A stretch of DNA of 39,570 bases from Clostridia bacterium (GTDB lineage: Bacteria > CBDUZB01 > JAGLHV01). The position numbers and the translations under genes are program-made. The stretch is taken from contig JAUVLC010000009.1 in NCBI GenBank assembly GCA_030595925.1, positions 1-39,570 of the forward strand, given 5' to 3'. Below the pieces are notes generated by a model, which was given only the letters and a program-made list of their open reading frames with translations, was not told where the DNA came from and did not search any database. Of this stretch, positions 31,593 through 39,570 are shown piece after piece (position 1 is the stretch's first letter; every line of letters begins with the position of its first letter).

Positions 31593-33155
31593 GTGAAAAA
31601 AACAAGTTGGTTAAATGTAAAAAGAATAAAATCATTACTATTGGGGATGACTGTTTTTATTTGTGTTTTTATTTTTTTAAGATTAAGTAAGGATAGTTCT
31701 TCTTCTTTATGTATGGCCAAACAACAGATAGCCGGTGATTCTAAAAAGACGGATACGGCGGTTCCCGCAACACTAAAAAATCTTCAGGATTCTTTTGTAC
31801 AGGTAGCTGATTTGGTAAAACCGGCAGTGGTTAATATCACTGCTACTCATTTAATAGAACAAAAAATGCCTTATTATGAATTTAATTTTGGTGATCCTTT
31901 TGAACAATTTTTCAGGGATTTTTACGGTCAGCCAAAGAGGCAGCCACCGCAGAGAAAAAAACAATATCGTAAATTCGGGGCTACGGGTTCAGGGGTAATT
32001 ATTGATAGTAAAGGATATATTTTGACTAATTATCATGTAGTAAAAGATGCCGGGGAGATAAAAGTTACTTTAAGCGGGGATGAAGGTCATCAATATAAAG
32101 GTAAGATAATTGGTAAAGACGATCGATTAGACTTAGCGATAGTGAAGATAAAGTCGAGAAAAAAATTGCCGGTAGCTGTTTTAGGAGATTCCGATAAAAT
32201 GAAAGTAGGAAATTGGGTTTTGGCGGTAGGTTCTCCTTTTGGTTTAGAACAAACAGTTACTGCCGGAATAGTGAGTGCCATACGCCAGAGTGTTCATATA
32301 GAAAACAGGACTTATAAAGAATTGATTCAAACTGATGCGGCAATAAATCAGGGGAATAGTGGCGGCCCATTAGTGAATATAGAAGGCAAAGTAATTGGCA
32401 TTAATACAGCTATTTATGCACCTATGGGTGGATTTGTAGGAGTAGGATTTGCTATTCCGATTAACAGAGCTAAAGAAATATTGGATGATTTAATCCATAA
32501 AGGTAAAGTAATTAGGGGATGGTTGGGTGTAGAAATAAGGCCGGTAGATGAAGCCATTGCCAAACATTTTGGGTTGAAGAAGAAAGAAGGGGCATTAGTC
32601 AATAAGGTGTTTGCTAATACTCCTGCGGAAAAAGGGGGACTCAAGCGGGGAGATGTTATTCTGGAATTTGATGGGAAAAAAGTAAAAGATTCCCTTAGTT
32701 TGCAGGATATAGTAGGCCGGACTTCGCCTAATAAAAAAGTCAAAGTGAAAATAGTCCGTAATATGAAAGAAAAGAAATTGCAAATCGTAACCGAAGAAAT
32801 GCCTGATGCTTCCGGGGAAGAAGAAGTAATTGATTCGGAAGAATCTTCACCGGTAGAAGAAGAAGTTTCCAAAGCCTGGCTGGGAATGAAAGTAAAAACC
32901 CTAACCCCGTTATTAATCCGGAGATTAGGTTTATCCAATGATGAAAAAGGAGTAGTGATTGTAGAAATAGAACCCGGGAGTATTGCTGATGAAGCAGGTT
33001 TGTTGCAGGGAGATTGTATGCGCAGTATAAACCGAATACCTGTACCTAATATAAAGGTATTTAATCAGGTAATTAAAAAAGCAAAATTGTCTAAGGGCAT
33101 TGTTATAGATATAAATAGGAGAGGCAAGTTAATTTACCTTTCGATAACTGAATAA
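31593..33155 (+). CDS. degP: Periplasmic serine protease/chaperone, DegP/HtrA (Do) family
   Basis: GTG start at 31593 after a strong AAGGAGGGT. 520 residues: membrane anchor/signal (about 12-30), trypsin-like domain (about 65-275), PDZ1 (about 285-385) and PDZ2 (about 425-515). Catalytic triad is H148 (LTNYHVV), D180 (DLAIVKI) and S256 (GNSGGPL), all intact. The Q/R-rich insert at 100-125 (PFEQFFRDFYGQPKRQPPQ) matches the LA loop of Do proteases. An acidic linker (EEEVIDSEESSPVEEE) joins the PDZ domains. It degrades or refolds damaged envelope proteins. Two PDZ domains favour DegP/DegQ over DegS. The short leader and repeat block upstream leave its promoter unclear. Confidence 0.95.
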   Translation: MKKTSWLNVKRIKSLLLGMTVFICVFIFLRLSKDSSSSLCMAKQQIAGDSKKTDTAVPATLKNLQDSFVQVADLVKPAVVNITATHLIEQKMPYYEFNFGDPFEQFFRDFYGQPKRQPPQRKKQYRKFGATGSGVIIDSKGYILTNYHVVKDAGEIKVTLSGDEGHQYKGKIIGKDDRLDLAIVKIKSRKKLPVAVLGDSDKMKVGNWVLAVGSPFGLEQTVTAGIVSAIRQSVHIENRTYKELIQTDAAINQGNSGGPLVNIEGKVIGINTAIYAPMGGFVGVGFAIPINRAKEILDDLIHKGKVIRGWLGVEIRPVDEAIAKHFGLKKKEGALVNKVFANTPAEKGGLKRGDVILEFDGKKVKDSLSLQDIVGRTSPNKKVKVKIVRNMKEKKLQIVTEEMPDASGEEEVIDSEESSPVEEEVSKAWLGMKVKTLTPLLIRRLGLSNDEKGVVIVEIEPGSIADEAGLLQGDCMRSINRIPVPNIKVFNQVIKKAKLSKGIVIDINRRGKLIYLSITE

Positions 33156-33196
33156 AAGTTGTTTTTCCGGATACAACTTAAATGAGGATTTAATAG

Positions 33197-35395
33197 ATGA
33201 ATGATTTTTTGGATGGTTTAAATAATGTACAGCGTTTGGGTGTAGAACATAAAGAAGGTCCTTTATTGATTTCAGCCGGTGCCGGCTCGGGAAAAACAAG
33301 GGTAATTATTTGCCGTATTGCTTATTTAATAAGTAAGGGAGTGTTGCCCTGGAATATATTAGCGGTTACGTTTACTAATAAAGCCGCTAAGCAAATGCAG
33401 GAAAGAATAAATAAATTAATTGGTACAGATGCCTCGGGGGTTTGGATTTCTACCTTTCATTCTTTTTGTACCAGGGTTTTACGGAGTGAAACGGAAAAAA
33501 TAGATAGAATGAAAAATTTTGTAATCTACGATGAAAATGATCAGGTAGCTCTGATTAAAGAATGTCTTAAGGAATTAAATTGTATCGATAAAAAGCTTAA
33601 ACCCAAGATGCTTCGGGCTCTTATCAGCAGAGCAAAGAACGAATTGATGGATTGGGAATCTTATCAAATCTATGCTGAAACCTCCAATGACCAATTTAGA
33701 GAAACATTAAGTGATATTTATAAATTATATCAGGAAAAACTAAAAAGGAATAATGCCCTTGATTTTGCCGATTTGATTATGATGACGGTGCTTCTCTTTA
33801 AGGAACACCAGGATGTTTTGAATAAATACCAGGAAAGATTCAAATATCTTATGGTTGATGAATATCAGGATACAAATCACGCCCAATATAGTTTAGTGAA
33901 ACTACTGGCCGGTAAATATAATAATCTCTGTGTAGTAGGGGATGAAGACCAGAATATTTATTCTTTTCGCGGGGCTGATATTAGAAATATACTGGAATTT
34001 GAAAAAGATTACAAAAATGCCAGGGTAATAAAGTTGGAACAGAATTATCGTTCTACCACTAATATTCTTGATGTTGCCTGGAAAGTAGTAAAAAATAATC
34101 AATCTCGAAAAGATAAAAAATTATGGACAGAAAAACCCGAGGGGGCACCTGTTTTTTATCAGGAAGTAGCTAATGAATTACAGGAATCTTGCGGGGTAAT
34201 TTCTGAGATTAGAAGATTAACCAGTGAAGAAAATCATAATTATCGGGATTGTGCTATATTTTATCGCACCAATGCCCAATCACGTGTACTGGAAGATGCT
34301 TTAAGGAAAGAAAATATTTCTTATGTAATAGTTGGAAATATCAGATTTTATGATCGGGCGGAAGTCAAAGATATCCTTGCTTATTTAAGAGTAATAGTTA
34401 ATCCTCTGGATTCATTGAGTTTAAAAAGAATAGTTAATATTCCCAATCGGGGCATAGGAAAAGCGGCAATGGGGTGGATAGAAAATTATGCCGCCGTGAA
34501 TAAAATATCGAGTTTCCAGGCAATAGACAGAATAATAACAGAGGAAAACCCGGAAAAAGGAAAGAAGGGGCTTTCTAAAAAAGCAGCTGCCGGAATGAGA
34601 GAATTTTTAAAATTGGTAAAAAAGTTTATTATGGAAAAAGAAAATTTAAGAGCAGGGGAATTAATCGGGCAATTGATCAGTGAAAGTGGATATTTGCAAA
34701 AATTGGAAGAAGAAGACAGTATTGAAGCGCAGGGAAGAATAGAAAATATAAAGGAATTGGTTTCTGCCGTTTGGGAATATGAAGAAATGGCCGAAGATAA
34801 AAGTATTGAGGGATTTTTAGAACAGGTTTCTTTAGTTAGTGGTTTGGATTCGTGGGAGGAAGATCAGAATTATGTTACTTTAATGACTTTACATTTGGCT
34901 AAGGGATTAGAATTTCCGGTTGTTTTTATGACTGGTATGGAAGAGGGGTTGTTTCCTCACAATGAAGCAAGTTTTGATGATACGGATTTGGAAGAAGAAA
35001 GAAGACTTTGTTATGTGGGGATGACCAGAGCGGAAGAGAGGCTTTATTTAACCAGCAGTGCTTCCCGTCGCCTTTATGGACAGAGCAGATGGAATGTTCC
35101 TTCCCGTTTTATAGCAGAAGCAGGGCTTACCTCCGGAGCTGTATTTGAGGATGATTATGTTTCATTATTAACCCAGGAAAAAGAAGAAAAAGTTTTAGAA
35201 AACAATAATAATGAAAAAAATCATGATGATGATATTGAATGGTCTATAGGTGATATGATTTCTCATTCTGAGTTTGGAGAAGGAAGAATTATTAAATGCA
35301 GCGGTAGTGGGGAGGATTTAAAAGTAGAGGTATTATTTAAAACCGGAGAAAAAAAGAAGCTAATGGTAAAATATGCACCGTTACAGTCAATTTAA
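33197..35395 (+). CDS. pcrA: UvrD/PcrA-type superfamily 1A DNA helicase
   Basis: 732 residues with the complete SF1A motif set in order: Q-motif region (LDGLNNVQRLGVEH), motif I AGAGSGKT (27-34), Ia TFTNKAAKQM, II VDEYQDTN (220s), III DEDQNIYSFRGAD, IV LEQNYRS, V TLHLAKGLEFPVVF, and VI YVGMTRAEERLYL. The C-terminal Tudor-like tail (GDMISHSEFGEGRIIKCSG...VKYAPLQ) is the PcrA/UvrD hallmark that contacts RNA polymerase. It is a 3'-5' helicase for repair and replication fork maintenance. GAGG gives a clear start at 33197. Whether to call it pcrA, uvrD or rep is a matter of lineage; pcrA suits the length and tail. Confidence 0.94.
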   Translation: MNDFLDGLNNVQRLGVEHKEGPLLISAGAGSGKTRVIICRIAYLISKGVLPWNILAVTFTNKAAKQMQERINKLIGTDASGVWISTFHSFCTRVLRSETEKIDRMKNFVIYDENDQVALIKECLKELNCIDKKLKPKMLRALISRAKNELMDWESYQIYAETSNDQFRETLSDIYKLYQEKLKRNNALDFADLIMMTVLLFKEHQDVLNKYQERFKYLMVDEYQDTNHAQYSLVKLLAGKYNNLCVVGDEDQNIYSFRGADIRNILEFEKDYKNARVIKLEQNYRSTTNILDVAWKVVKNNQSRKDKKLWTEKPEGAPVFYQEVANELQESCGVISEIRRLTSEENHNYRDCAIFYRTNAQSRVLEDALRKENISYVIVGNIRFYDRAEVKDILAYLRVIVNPLDSLSLKRIVNIPNRGIGKAAMGWIENYAAVNKISSFQAIDRIITEENPEKGKKGLSKKAAAGMREFLKLVKKFIMEKENLRAGELIGQLISESGYLQKLEEEDSIEAQGRIENIKELVSAVWEYEEMAEDKSIEGFLEQVSLVSGLDSWEEDQNYVTLMTLHLAKGLEFPVVFMTGMEEGLFPHNEASFDDTDLEEERRLCYVGMTRAEERLYLTSSASRRLYGQSRWNVPSRFIAEAGLTSGAVFEDDYVSLLTQEKEEKVLENNNNEKNHDDDIEWSIGDMISHSEFGEGRIIKCSGSGEDLKVEVLFKTGEKKKLMVKYAPLQSI

Positions 35396-35594
35396 AATTA
35401 ATATGTAATCCATATTTGTTATATTAATTTAAATTTAGTATTTATTTTGCAGGAGCAAAGCGATACTCTCGCCTCAGGCGGATTTCAATTAGTTCTTTAA
35501 TATTGGTAGCCGCAGACTTCAGTCTGCGTATAAGTTTTAGTTGTATTGTTTTTTGTATTTGTTCTTTTATTTTTTTGTTTTATTTTTTGTTTCT

Positions 35595-35630
35595 CCTCTC
35601 CCTTGATGAGAGAGGATTAAGGTGAGGGTG
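35595..35630 (+). repeat. CCTCTCCC...GGTGAGGGTG repeat, copy 1 (before gatC)
   Basis: CCTCTC and GAGAGG form a 6-bp stem, followed by ATTAAGGTGAGGGTG. The element also occurs before gatA (36564-36599) and gatB (38132-38166), same strand. This motif type is common as a dispersed repeat in unrelated bacteria. Confidence 0.8.
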
Positions 35631-35649
35631 TTTTGTAGTTGCTCCATTT

Positions 35650-35793
35650 AGAGATTGTTGAAAAACTCTTTTAAGGTGTCGTTGCGAGGAGCAAAGCGAC
35701 GAAGCAATCTCGTCGTTATCGTCGAAGAATAAGATTGCCGTGCCCTTAGAGCTCGCAATGACAGAGACAAAAAAGCTTTTTTCAACAATCTCT
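35650..35793. mobile_element. MITE-like element, copy 2 (144 bp)
   Basis: Perfect 16-bp terminal inverted repeats: AGAGATTGTTGAAAAA (35650-35665) and TTTTTCAACAATCTCT (35778-35793). The interior is the GCAAAGCGACGAAGCAATCT palindromic block shared with 9411-9554; length identical (144 bp). TTTA is found at both junctions. There is no coding capacity, so any transposition would need a transposase in trans; none is in the window. Confidence 0.8.
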
Positions 35794-35818
35794 TTATGGA
35801 ATTGTCTTTTTGTATTTT

Positions 35819-35853
35819 GAATTTAGGATTTAGAATTTAGAATTTAGTATTTT
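35819..35853 (+). repeat. Heptamer array GAATTTA
   Basis: Five 7-nt units in a row: GAATTTA, GGATTTA, GAATTTA, GAATTTA, GTATTTT. Also occurs as single units in other spacers. It is the first of three different heptamer arrays near the gat genes. Confidence 0.7.
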
Positions 35854-35903
35854 ATTTTTTTGTAGTTGCAGAGCTTGCTCTGCTATAAAAGGGGGGGAGA
35901 AAG

Positions 35904-36374
35904 ATGGGAACAACTTTAAAGGACATAAATTATATTATGAAATTAGCTCGTTTGGAATTAAATGAACTGGAAAAAGAAAAAGATACTCCGGATTTAAATC
36001 ACATTTTGTTTTATCTGAACAAGGCAGGTGAATTAAATGGTAAAGATGTTAAATCTGAAGAAACAGAAGAAATAAAAGGAGGAGAAATGGGAATAACCGA
36101 AAAAGAAGTAGATTACATTGCCGAATTAGCCCGTTTACAATTAAACAAAATAGAAAGGGACCAATATACTAATGATTTAAATCAGATTTTATCTTATGTA
36201 GATAAATTAAATGAATTAAACACCAACGGAATTGATCCGACTACTCACGTAGTGGAATTGACGAATATATTAAGAAAAGATAGAGAGGAACCTTCTTCAG
36301 TCCAGGGAAAAATATTAAATAATGCTCCGGAAATAGAAAACGGCTGTTTTAAAGTAAAAAAAATAATAGAATAA
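35904..36374 (+). CDS. gatC: Aspartyl/glutamyl-tRNA amidotransferase subunit C with partial internal duplication
   Basis: The frame encodes 156 residues, while GatC is usually about 95. Residues 65-156 are a full GatC (VDYIAELARLQLN, IDPTTHVVELTNILRKDREE). Residues 4-49 are a degenerate copy of its N-terminal helices (INYIMKLARLELN; 22 of 46 identical to 65-110). The second ATG (36087, residue 62) has its own AGGAGG (36077-36082), so normal-size GatC (36087-36374, 95 residues) is probably made from there. The first ATG also has a G-rich site. GatC stabilises the GatA-GatB complex that makes Gln-tRNA and Asn-tRNA. Both products may exist. Confidence 0.88.
   Translation: MGTTLKDINYIMKLARLELNELEKEKDTPDLNHILFYLNKAGELNGKDVKSEETEEIKGGEMGITEKEVDYIAELARLQLNKIERDQYTNDLNQILSYVDKLNELNTNGIDPTTHVVELTNILRKDREEPSSVQGKILNNAPEIENGCFKVKKIIE
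36077..36089 (+). promoter_or_regulatory. Internal ribosome-binding site and start of standard-length GatC
   Basis: AGGAGG (36077-36082), 4-nt spacer, ATG (36087-36089). It lies in frame inside the longer gatC ORF and gives a protein of normal family length, so it probably decides the functional start. Confidence 0.7.
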
Positions 36375-36433
36375 ATAATCTTTCTCTCTGTCATTCCTGC
36401 GGACAGGGTGTAGCACAATTTATATTTTTATGT

Positions 36434-36500
36434 GGTAGCCGCAGGCTTTAGCCTGCGGAAAAACTCCGACGATAACGCAGGCTAAAGCCTGCGGCTACCA
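36434..36500. repeat. Inverted pair of GCAGGCTTTAGCCTGC palindromes between gatC and gatA
   Basis: TGGTAGCCGCAGGCTTTAGC... (36433-36458) and its reverse complement (36476-36500) form a stem of about 25 bp around a 17-nt loop. Each arm is itself palindromic. As RNA this would be a very stable structure between gatC and gatA; no T-tract follows. Confidence 0.75.
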
Positions 36501-36563
36501 AAAAGGCAATTATGACACAGTCTGGTAAGCACTAATCTAAAAATATTACTATTTGCCGTTTTT

Positions 36564-36599
36564 CCTCTCCCTTGATGGGAGAGGAATAAGGTGAGGGTG
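36564..36599 (+). repeat. CCTCTCCC...GGTGAGGGTG repeat, copy 2 (before gatA)
   Basis: CCTCTCCC/GGGAGAGG stem (8 bp) around TTGAT, followed by AATAAGGTGAGGGTG. Ends 27 nt before the gatA ATG. Confidence 0.8.
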
Positions 36600-36625
36600 A
36601 TTTTAATTCAAAAAAAAGGAAAACC

Positions 36626-38065
36626 ATGCAAATTAATAAACTTACAGCACATCAATTAAAAGATTTAATCAGCAAAAAAGAAATTTCAGCCGAAGAGGCT
36701 ATTACCGCTGTTTATAACCGGATAGAGGAAACAGACAAAGATATTTGTGCTTATGTCTCTTTGACTAAAGAAAAAGCTTTCTTAAAGGCAAAAGCCGTTG
36801 ATAAAAAAATTAAAAACGGTGAACCGGTAGGCAACCTGGCCGGTATTCCCATAGCCATTAAAGACAATATGTGTATCAAAGACGATAAAACTACCTGTTC
36901 CTCAAAGATTTTAGAAAATTTTGTTGCTCCTTATAATGCTACGGTAATAGAAAAATTACAAGCCGCAGATGCTATTTTTATCGGAAAAACCAATATGGAT
37001 GAATTTGCTATGGGTTCGTCAACTGAAAATTCAAGTGTAAAGACAACTAAAAATCCTTGTGATTTAACCCGGGTTCCCGGGGGGTCTTCCGGTGGTTCGG
37101 CTGCTGCTGTAGCCGGTGATGAAGCCATATTGGCCATAGGTTCGGATACCGGAGGGTCAATAAGGCAGCCGGCAGCTTGCTGCGGGGTAGTCGGAATGAA
37201 ACCTACTTACGGCAGGGTTTCCCGTTATGGCCTGGTAGCTTTTGCTTCTTCTTTAGATCAAATCGGGCCTTTGACTAAAGATGTTACTGATTCAGCTCTC
37301 TTGCTCAATGAAATTAGTGGATACGATAAAAAGGATTCTACTTCCATTAATGTTTCTGTTCCGGATTATACTGATTGTTTAACTAAAGGAGTCAAAGGTT
37401 TAAAAATCGGTATTCCCCGGGAATATTTCATTGAAGGGATGAATCCTGAAGTAAAATCAGCGGTGGAAAAAGCGATAAAATTACTGGAAGGTTTAGGGGC
37501 AAAAACCCGGGAAGTATCTCTACCCCATACAGAGTATGCCATAGCAGTTTATTATCTCATTGCTACTGCCGAAGCAAGTGCCAATCTTGCCCGCTATGAT
37601 GGGGTAAAATATGGATATAGAACACCCGGGGATGTTTCGTTATTGGATATGTATAAAAAAACACGGGGAGAAGGATTTGGTGCAGAGGTTAAACGGAGAA
37701 TAATGTTGGGGACTTATGTTCTTTCTTCAGGATATTACGATGCGTATTATTTGAAGGCACAAAAAGTAAGAACAAAGATAGTAGAAGATTTTAATAATGT
37801 TTTTAATCAGGTGGATGTAATTATTACCCCCACAGCTCCTACTACTGCTTTTAAAATAGGGGAAAAAATGGCAGATCCTCTGCAAATGTATTTATCGGAT
37901 ATTTTTACTATCTCAGTTAATTTAGCCGGAATTCCGGCAATAAGCATTCCCTGCGGCCTTACCGGAGAGGGATTGCCCGTAGGTCTACAAATTTTAGCTC
38001 CTCCCTTACAGGAGGAGAGAATACTAACAACAGCATATAGTTACGAGCAGAACACAAAAAAATAA
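36626..38065 (+). CDS. gatA: Aspartyl/glutamyl-tRNA amidotransferase subunit A
   Basis: Hydrolyses glutamine and passes ammonia to GatB. 479 residues of the amidase-signature family. The Ser-cisSer-Lys triad is K79 (IAIKDNM), S154 ([12 protein letters not shown]) and S178 ([10 protein letters not shown]); numbering coincides with that I remember for Staphylococcus GatA. The C-terminal [20 protein letters not shown] block is also typical. AGGA lies 6-7 nt before the ATG. It is complete and shows no damage. It is separated from gatC by 251 bp and from gatB by 398 bp of repeats, unusual for genes that are often adjacent or overlapping. Confidence 0.96.
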   Translation: MQINKLTAHQLKDLISKKEISAEEAITAVYNRIEETDKDICAYVSLTKEKAFLKAKAVDKKIKNGEPVGNLAGIPIAIKDNMCIKDDKTTCSSKILENFVAPYNATVIEKLQAADAIFIGKTNMDEFAMGSSTENSSVKTTKNPCDLTRVPGGSSGGSAAAVAGDEAILAIGSDTGGSIRQPAACCGVVGMKPTYGRVSRYGLVAFASSLDQIGPLTKDVTDSALLLNEISGYDKKDSTSINVSVPDYTDCLTKGVKGLKIGIPREYFIEGMNPEVKSAVEKAIKLLEGLGAKTREVSLPHTEYAIAVYYLIATAEASANLARYDGVKYGYRTPGDVSLLDMYKKTRGEGFGAEVKRRIMLGTYVLSSGYYDAYYLKAQKVRTKIVEDFNNVFNQVDVIITPTAPTTAFKIGEKMADPLQMYLSDIFTISVNLAGIPAISIPCGLTGEGLPVGLQILAPPLQEERILTTAYSYEQNTKK

Positions 38066-38131
38066 ACACCTAAAATAATTTTTATCAGTCTTTAGGTAGT
38101 CCATCTTTATTACATTAATTTTTTTTTATTT

Positions 38132-38166
38132 CCTCTCCCTTGACGGGAGAGGACTAAGGTGAGGGT
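38132..38166 (+). repeat. CCTCTCCC...GGTGAGGGT repeat, copy 3 (before gatB)
   Basis: CCTCTCCC, TTGAC, GGGAGAGG stem, then ACTAAGGTGAGGGT. Third copy, same strand as copies 1 and 2. Confidence 0.8.
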
Positions 38167-38300
38167 AATTTTGAATTTAGTGTTTGTTTTTGTCCTTTGC
38201 TTTTTCTATTGTTTGTCTTTTTTTCTTTTGTAGTTGCCTGATTTATCAGGCTTTCTTTTAAATTTAATATTTGTCTTTTATGTTTGTAGTTATCTGTTGT

Positions 38301-38331
38301 CTATGGACTATGGACTGTGGACTATGGACTA
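38301..38331 (+). repeat. Heptamer array CTATGGA, first block
   Basis: Four units: CTATGGA, CTATGGA, CTGTGGA, CTATGGA, then a partial CTA. Same unit as 38397-38431. Confidence 0.85.
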
Positions 38332-38351
38332 TTAGTTGTCTTTTGCAGTTA

Positions 38352-38382
38352 ACTTATAACTCATAACTAATAACTCATAACT
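38352..38382 (+). repeat. Heptamer array ACTCATA
   Basis: Units ACTTATA, ACTCATA, ACTAATA, ACTCATA and partial ACT, each 7 nt, lying between the two CTATGGA blocks. Confidence 0.75.
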
Positions 38383-38396
38383 GTAGTTTTTTTTAT

Positions 38397-38433
<37 letters not shown>

Positions 38434-38463
38434 GTCTTATTTTTTTTATACTTGGAGGAAAAA

Positions 38464-39570
38464 ATGTCTTACGAAACAGTGATTGGATTAGAAGTTCATG
38501 CACAATTAAAGACCGAATCAAAAATATTTTGTAGCTGCTCTACTTTATTCGGAGAAGAACCCAATGTTAATATCTGTCCTGTTTGTACCGGAATGCCCGG
38601 AGTTTTACCGGTATTAAATGAGAAGGTTGTGGAATTAGGCTTAAGAACAGGAGTAGCTTTAAATTGCGATATTCCTCCTAAATCTATTTTTGCCCGGAAA
38701 AATTATTTTTATCCTGATTGTCCTAAAAATTATCAAGTATCCCAGTTTGAATTTCCCTTAGCCGGAAAAGGATATATAGAAATTGAAATTGATGATAAAA
38801 AGAAAAAAATTGAAATTACCAGAGCCCATTTAGAGGAAGACGCGGGAAAATTACTGCATTTTGTCGGGGCCAGTAAAATAGATGGAAGTTTAGTTGATTT
38901 TAACCGTTGTGGTATGCCGCTTCTGGAGATTGTTTCCGAACCGCAAATAAGTAGTCCTCAGGAAGCTTATGCTTATTTGCATATTTTAAAAAGTATCTTA
39001 AAATATATCGGGGCTTCTGATTGTAATATGGAAGAGGGGTCTTTGCGTTGTGATGCTAATATTTCTTTAAGGCCCAAAGGAGAGAAAACATTAGGAACTA
39101 AAACCGAATTAAAAAATATGAATTCTTTCAAAGGAGTAGAAAAAGCACTAACCTATGAAATAAAAAGACAAACGAAGATGTTAGATGAAGGAAAAAGAAT
39201 TGTTCAGGAAACACGCCTCTGGAACGAAAAAGAAGAAAAGAGCTATTCTATGCGTTCTAAAGAAGAAGCTCATGATTATCGTTATTTCCCTGAGCCGGAT
39301 TTGGTGCCGGTAGTAGTCTCCGCAGAATGGATTGAGAAAGTTAAGCAGTCATTAACTGAATTACCCCAGGCAAAATGTGAACGGTTTATTGAAGAATATA
39401 GTTTGTCTAAATATGATGCCCAGGTGCTTACCTCAGAAAAAGAATTAGCCGATTATTACGAGGAATGCGTAAAAGAAATAGAAAAGAGCAAAAAAGAAGA
39501 TAAAAATGTTTTTAAAATAGCGGCAAACTGGGTAACGGGTGATTTATTAGGACATTTAAATACCGGAAAA
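38464..39570 (+). CDS. gatB: Aspartyl/glutamyl-tRNA amidotransferase subunit B, truncated by window edge
   Basis: ATG at 38464 behind TTGGAGG. 369 codons are open to the edge of the window, of about 480 expected. GatB phosphorylates the Glu/Asp on misacylated tRNA and transfers the ammonia delivered by GatA. The N-terminus [17 protein letters not shown] is the GatB signature. C23, C25, C38 and C41 form the zinc site seen in bacterial GatB. Further family blocks are [43 protein letters not shown] and [10 protein letters not shown]. The missing end would contain the rest of the YqeY-like tail. Confidence 0.96.
   Translation, partial: MSYETVIGLEVHAQLKTESKIFCSCSTLFGEEPNVNICPVCTGMPGVLPVLNEKVVELGLRTGVALNCDIPPKSIFARKNYFYPDCPKNYQVSQFEFPLAGKGYIEIEIDDKKKKIEITRAHLEEDAGKLLHFVGASKIDGSLVDFNRCGMPLLEIVSEPQISSPQEAYAYLHILKSILKYIGASDCNMEEGSLRCDANISLRPKGEKTLGTKTELKNMNSFKGVEKALTYEIKRQTKMLDEGKRIVQETRLWNEKEEKSYSMRSKEEAHDYRYFPEPDLVPVVVSAEWIEKVKQSLTELPQAKCERFIEEYSLSKYDAQVLTSEKELADYYEECVKEIEKSKKEDKNVFKIAANWVTGDLLGHLNTGK

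Larger units (their letters stand above)
35396..35903. other. Repeat-packed spacer upstream of gatC
   Basis: 508 bp without a gene. It holds the GTAGCCGCAGACTT...GTCTGCG variant palindrome (35505-35528), the CCTCTCCC-type repeat (35595-35630), a MITE-like element (35650-35793), a heptamer array (35819-35853) and a GCAGAGCTTGCTCTGC palindrome (35868-35883), then a G7 run serving as the gatC ribosome-binding site. Confidence 0.75.

Noticed and set aside
32414-32938. 174-codon antisense ORF across degP
   Set aside because: It is a shadow of the well-supported degP frame, low-complexity Ser/Phe/Pro-rich, with no ribosome-binding site or family resemblance.

Overview
This is a low-GC (by eye about one third G+C) bacterial window using the standard bacterial code; TGA is a genuine stop, for example in the ATGA overlap near 16996. 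The organism looks diderm: it has a Wza-like export lipoprotein, an outer-membrane beta-barrel ending in Phe, a heptosyltransferase-family (GT9) enzyme and a DegP-type protease. The gene content (GH57/glucodextranase-like protein, TPR-tailed O-antigen ligase, many interspersed palindromic repeats, GatCAB) suits an uncultured candidate-phylum lineage such as Omnitrophota or relatives. That placement is inference only.

Layout. 1-2393: a truncated histidine kinase (minus strand) facing away from a membrane-anchored class III adenylate cyclase. 2522-21227: a long extracellular/surface polysaccharide locus between a promoter and a strong intrinsic terminator. Its order is FecR-like protein, outer-membrane barrel, Wza, Wzc tyrosine kinase, Wzy/ligase with TPR tail, an inserted DUF4143 ATPase island, Wzx flippase, two methyltransferases, two GT4 glycosyltransferases, a second Wzy-like protein, a GT9 glycosyltransferase and a B12-binding radical SAM enzyme. 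No initiating polyprenyl-phosphate sugar transferase or sugar-nucleotide genes are present, so those must lie elsewhere. 21328-25560: a housekeeping block with its own near-consensus promoter (tmk, holB, ricT/PSP1, metG). 25640-31271: an unrecognised five-gene envelope cassette. It alternates membrane-anchored CBM-like proteins and TM plus coiled-coil proteins, and ends in a GH57-fold protein whose catalytic motifs look eroded. 31593-35395: degP/htrA and pcrA/uvrD. 35904 to the right edge: gatC (with a partial internal duplication), gatA and a truncated gatB, separated by repeat-packed spacers.

The most notable signals are: (a) the envelope cassette with its apparent pseudo-glycosidase; (b) the ATPase island flanked by two diverged copies of the Wzy TPR tail, with a duplicated promoter carrying a perfect 12-bp palindrome; (c) G8/G9 tracts inside two surface-related genes, candidates for phase variation; (d) a 144-bp MITE-like element present twice; (e) the gatC duplication that includes its ribosome-binding site; and (f) three kinds of heptanucleotide tandem repeat plus one conserved palindromic repeat upstream of each gat gene.

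Family assignments come from motif recognition by eye; no database search was run.
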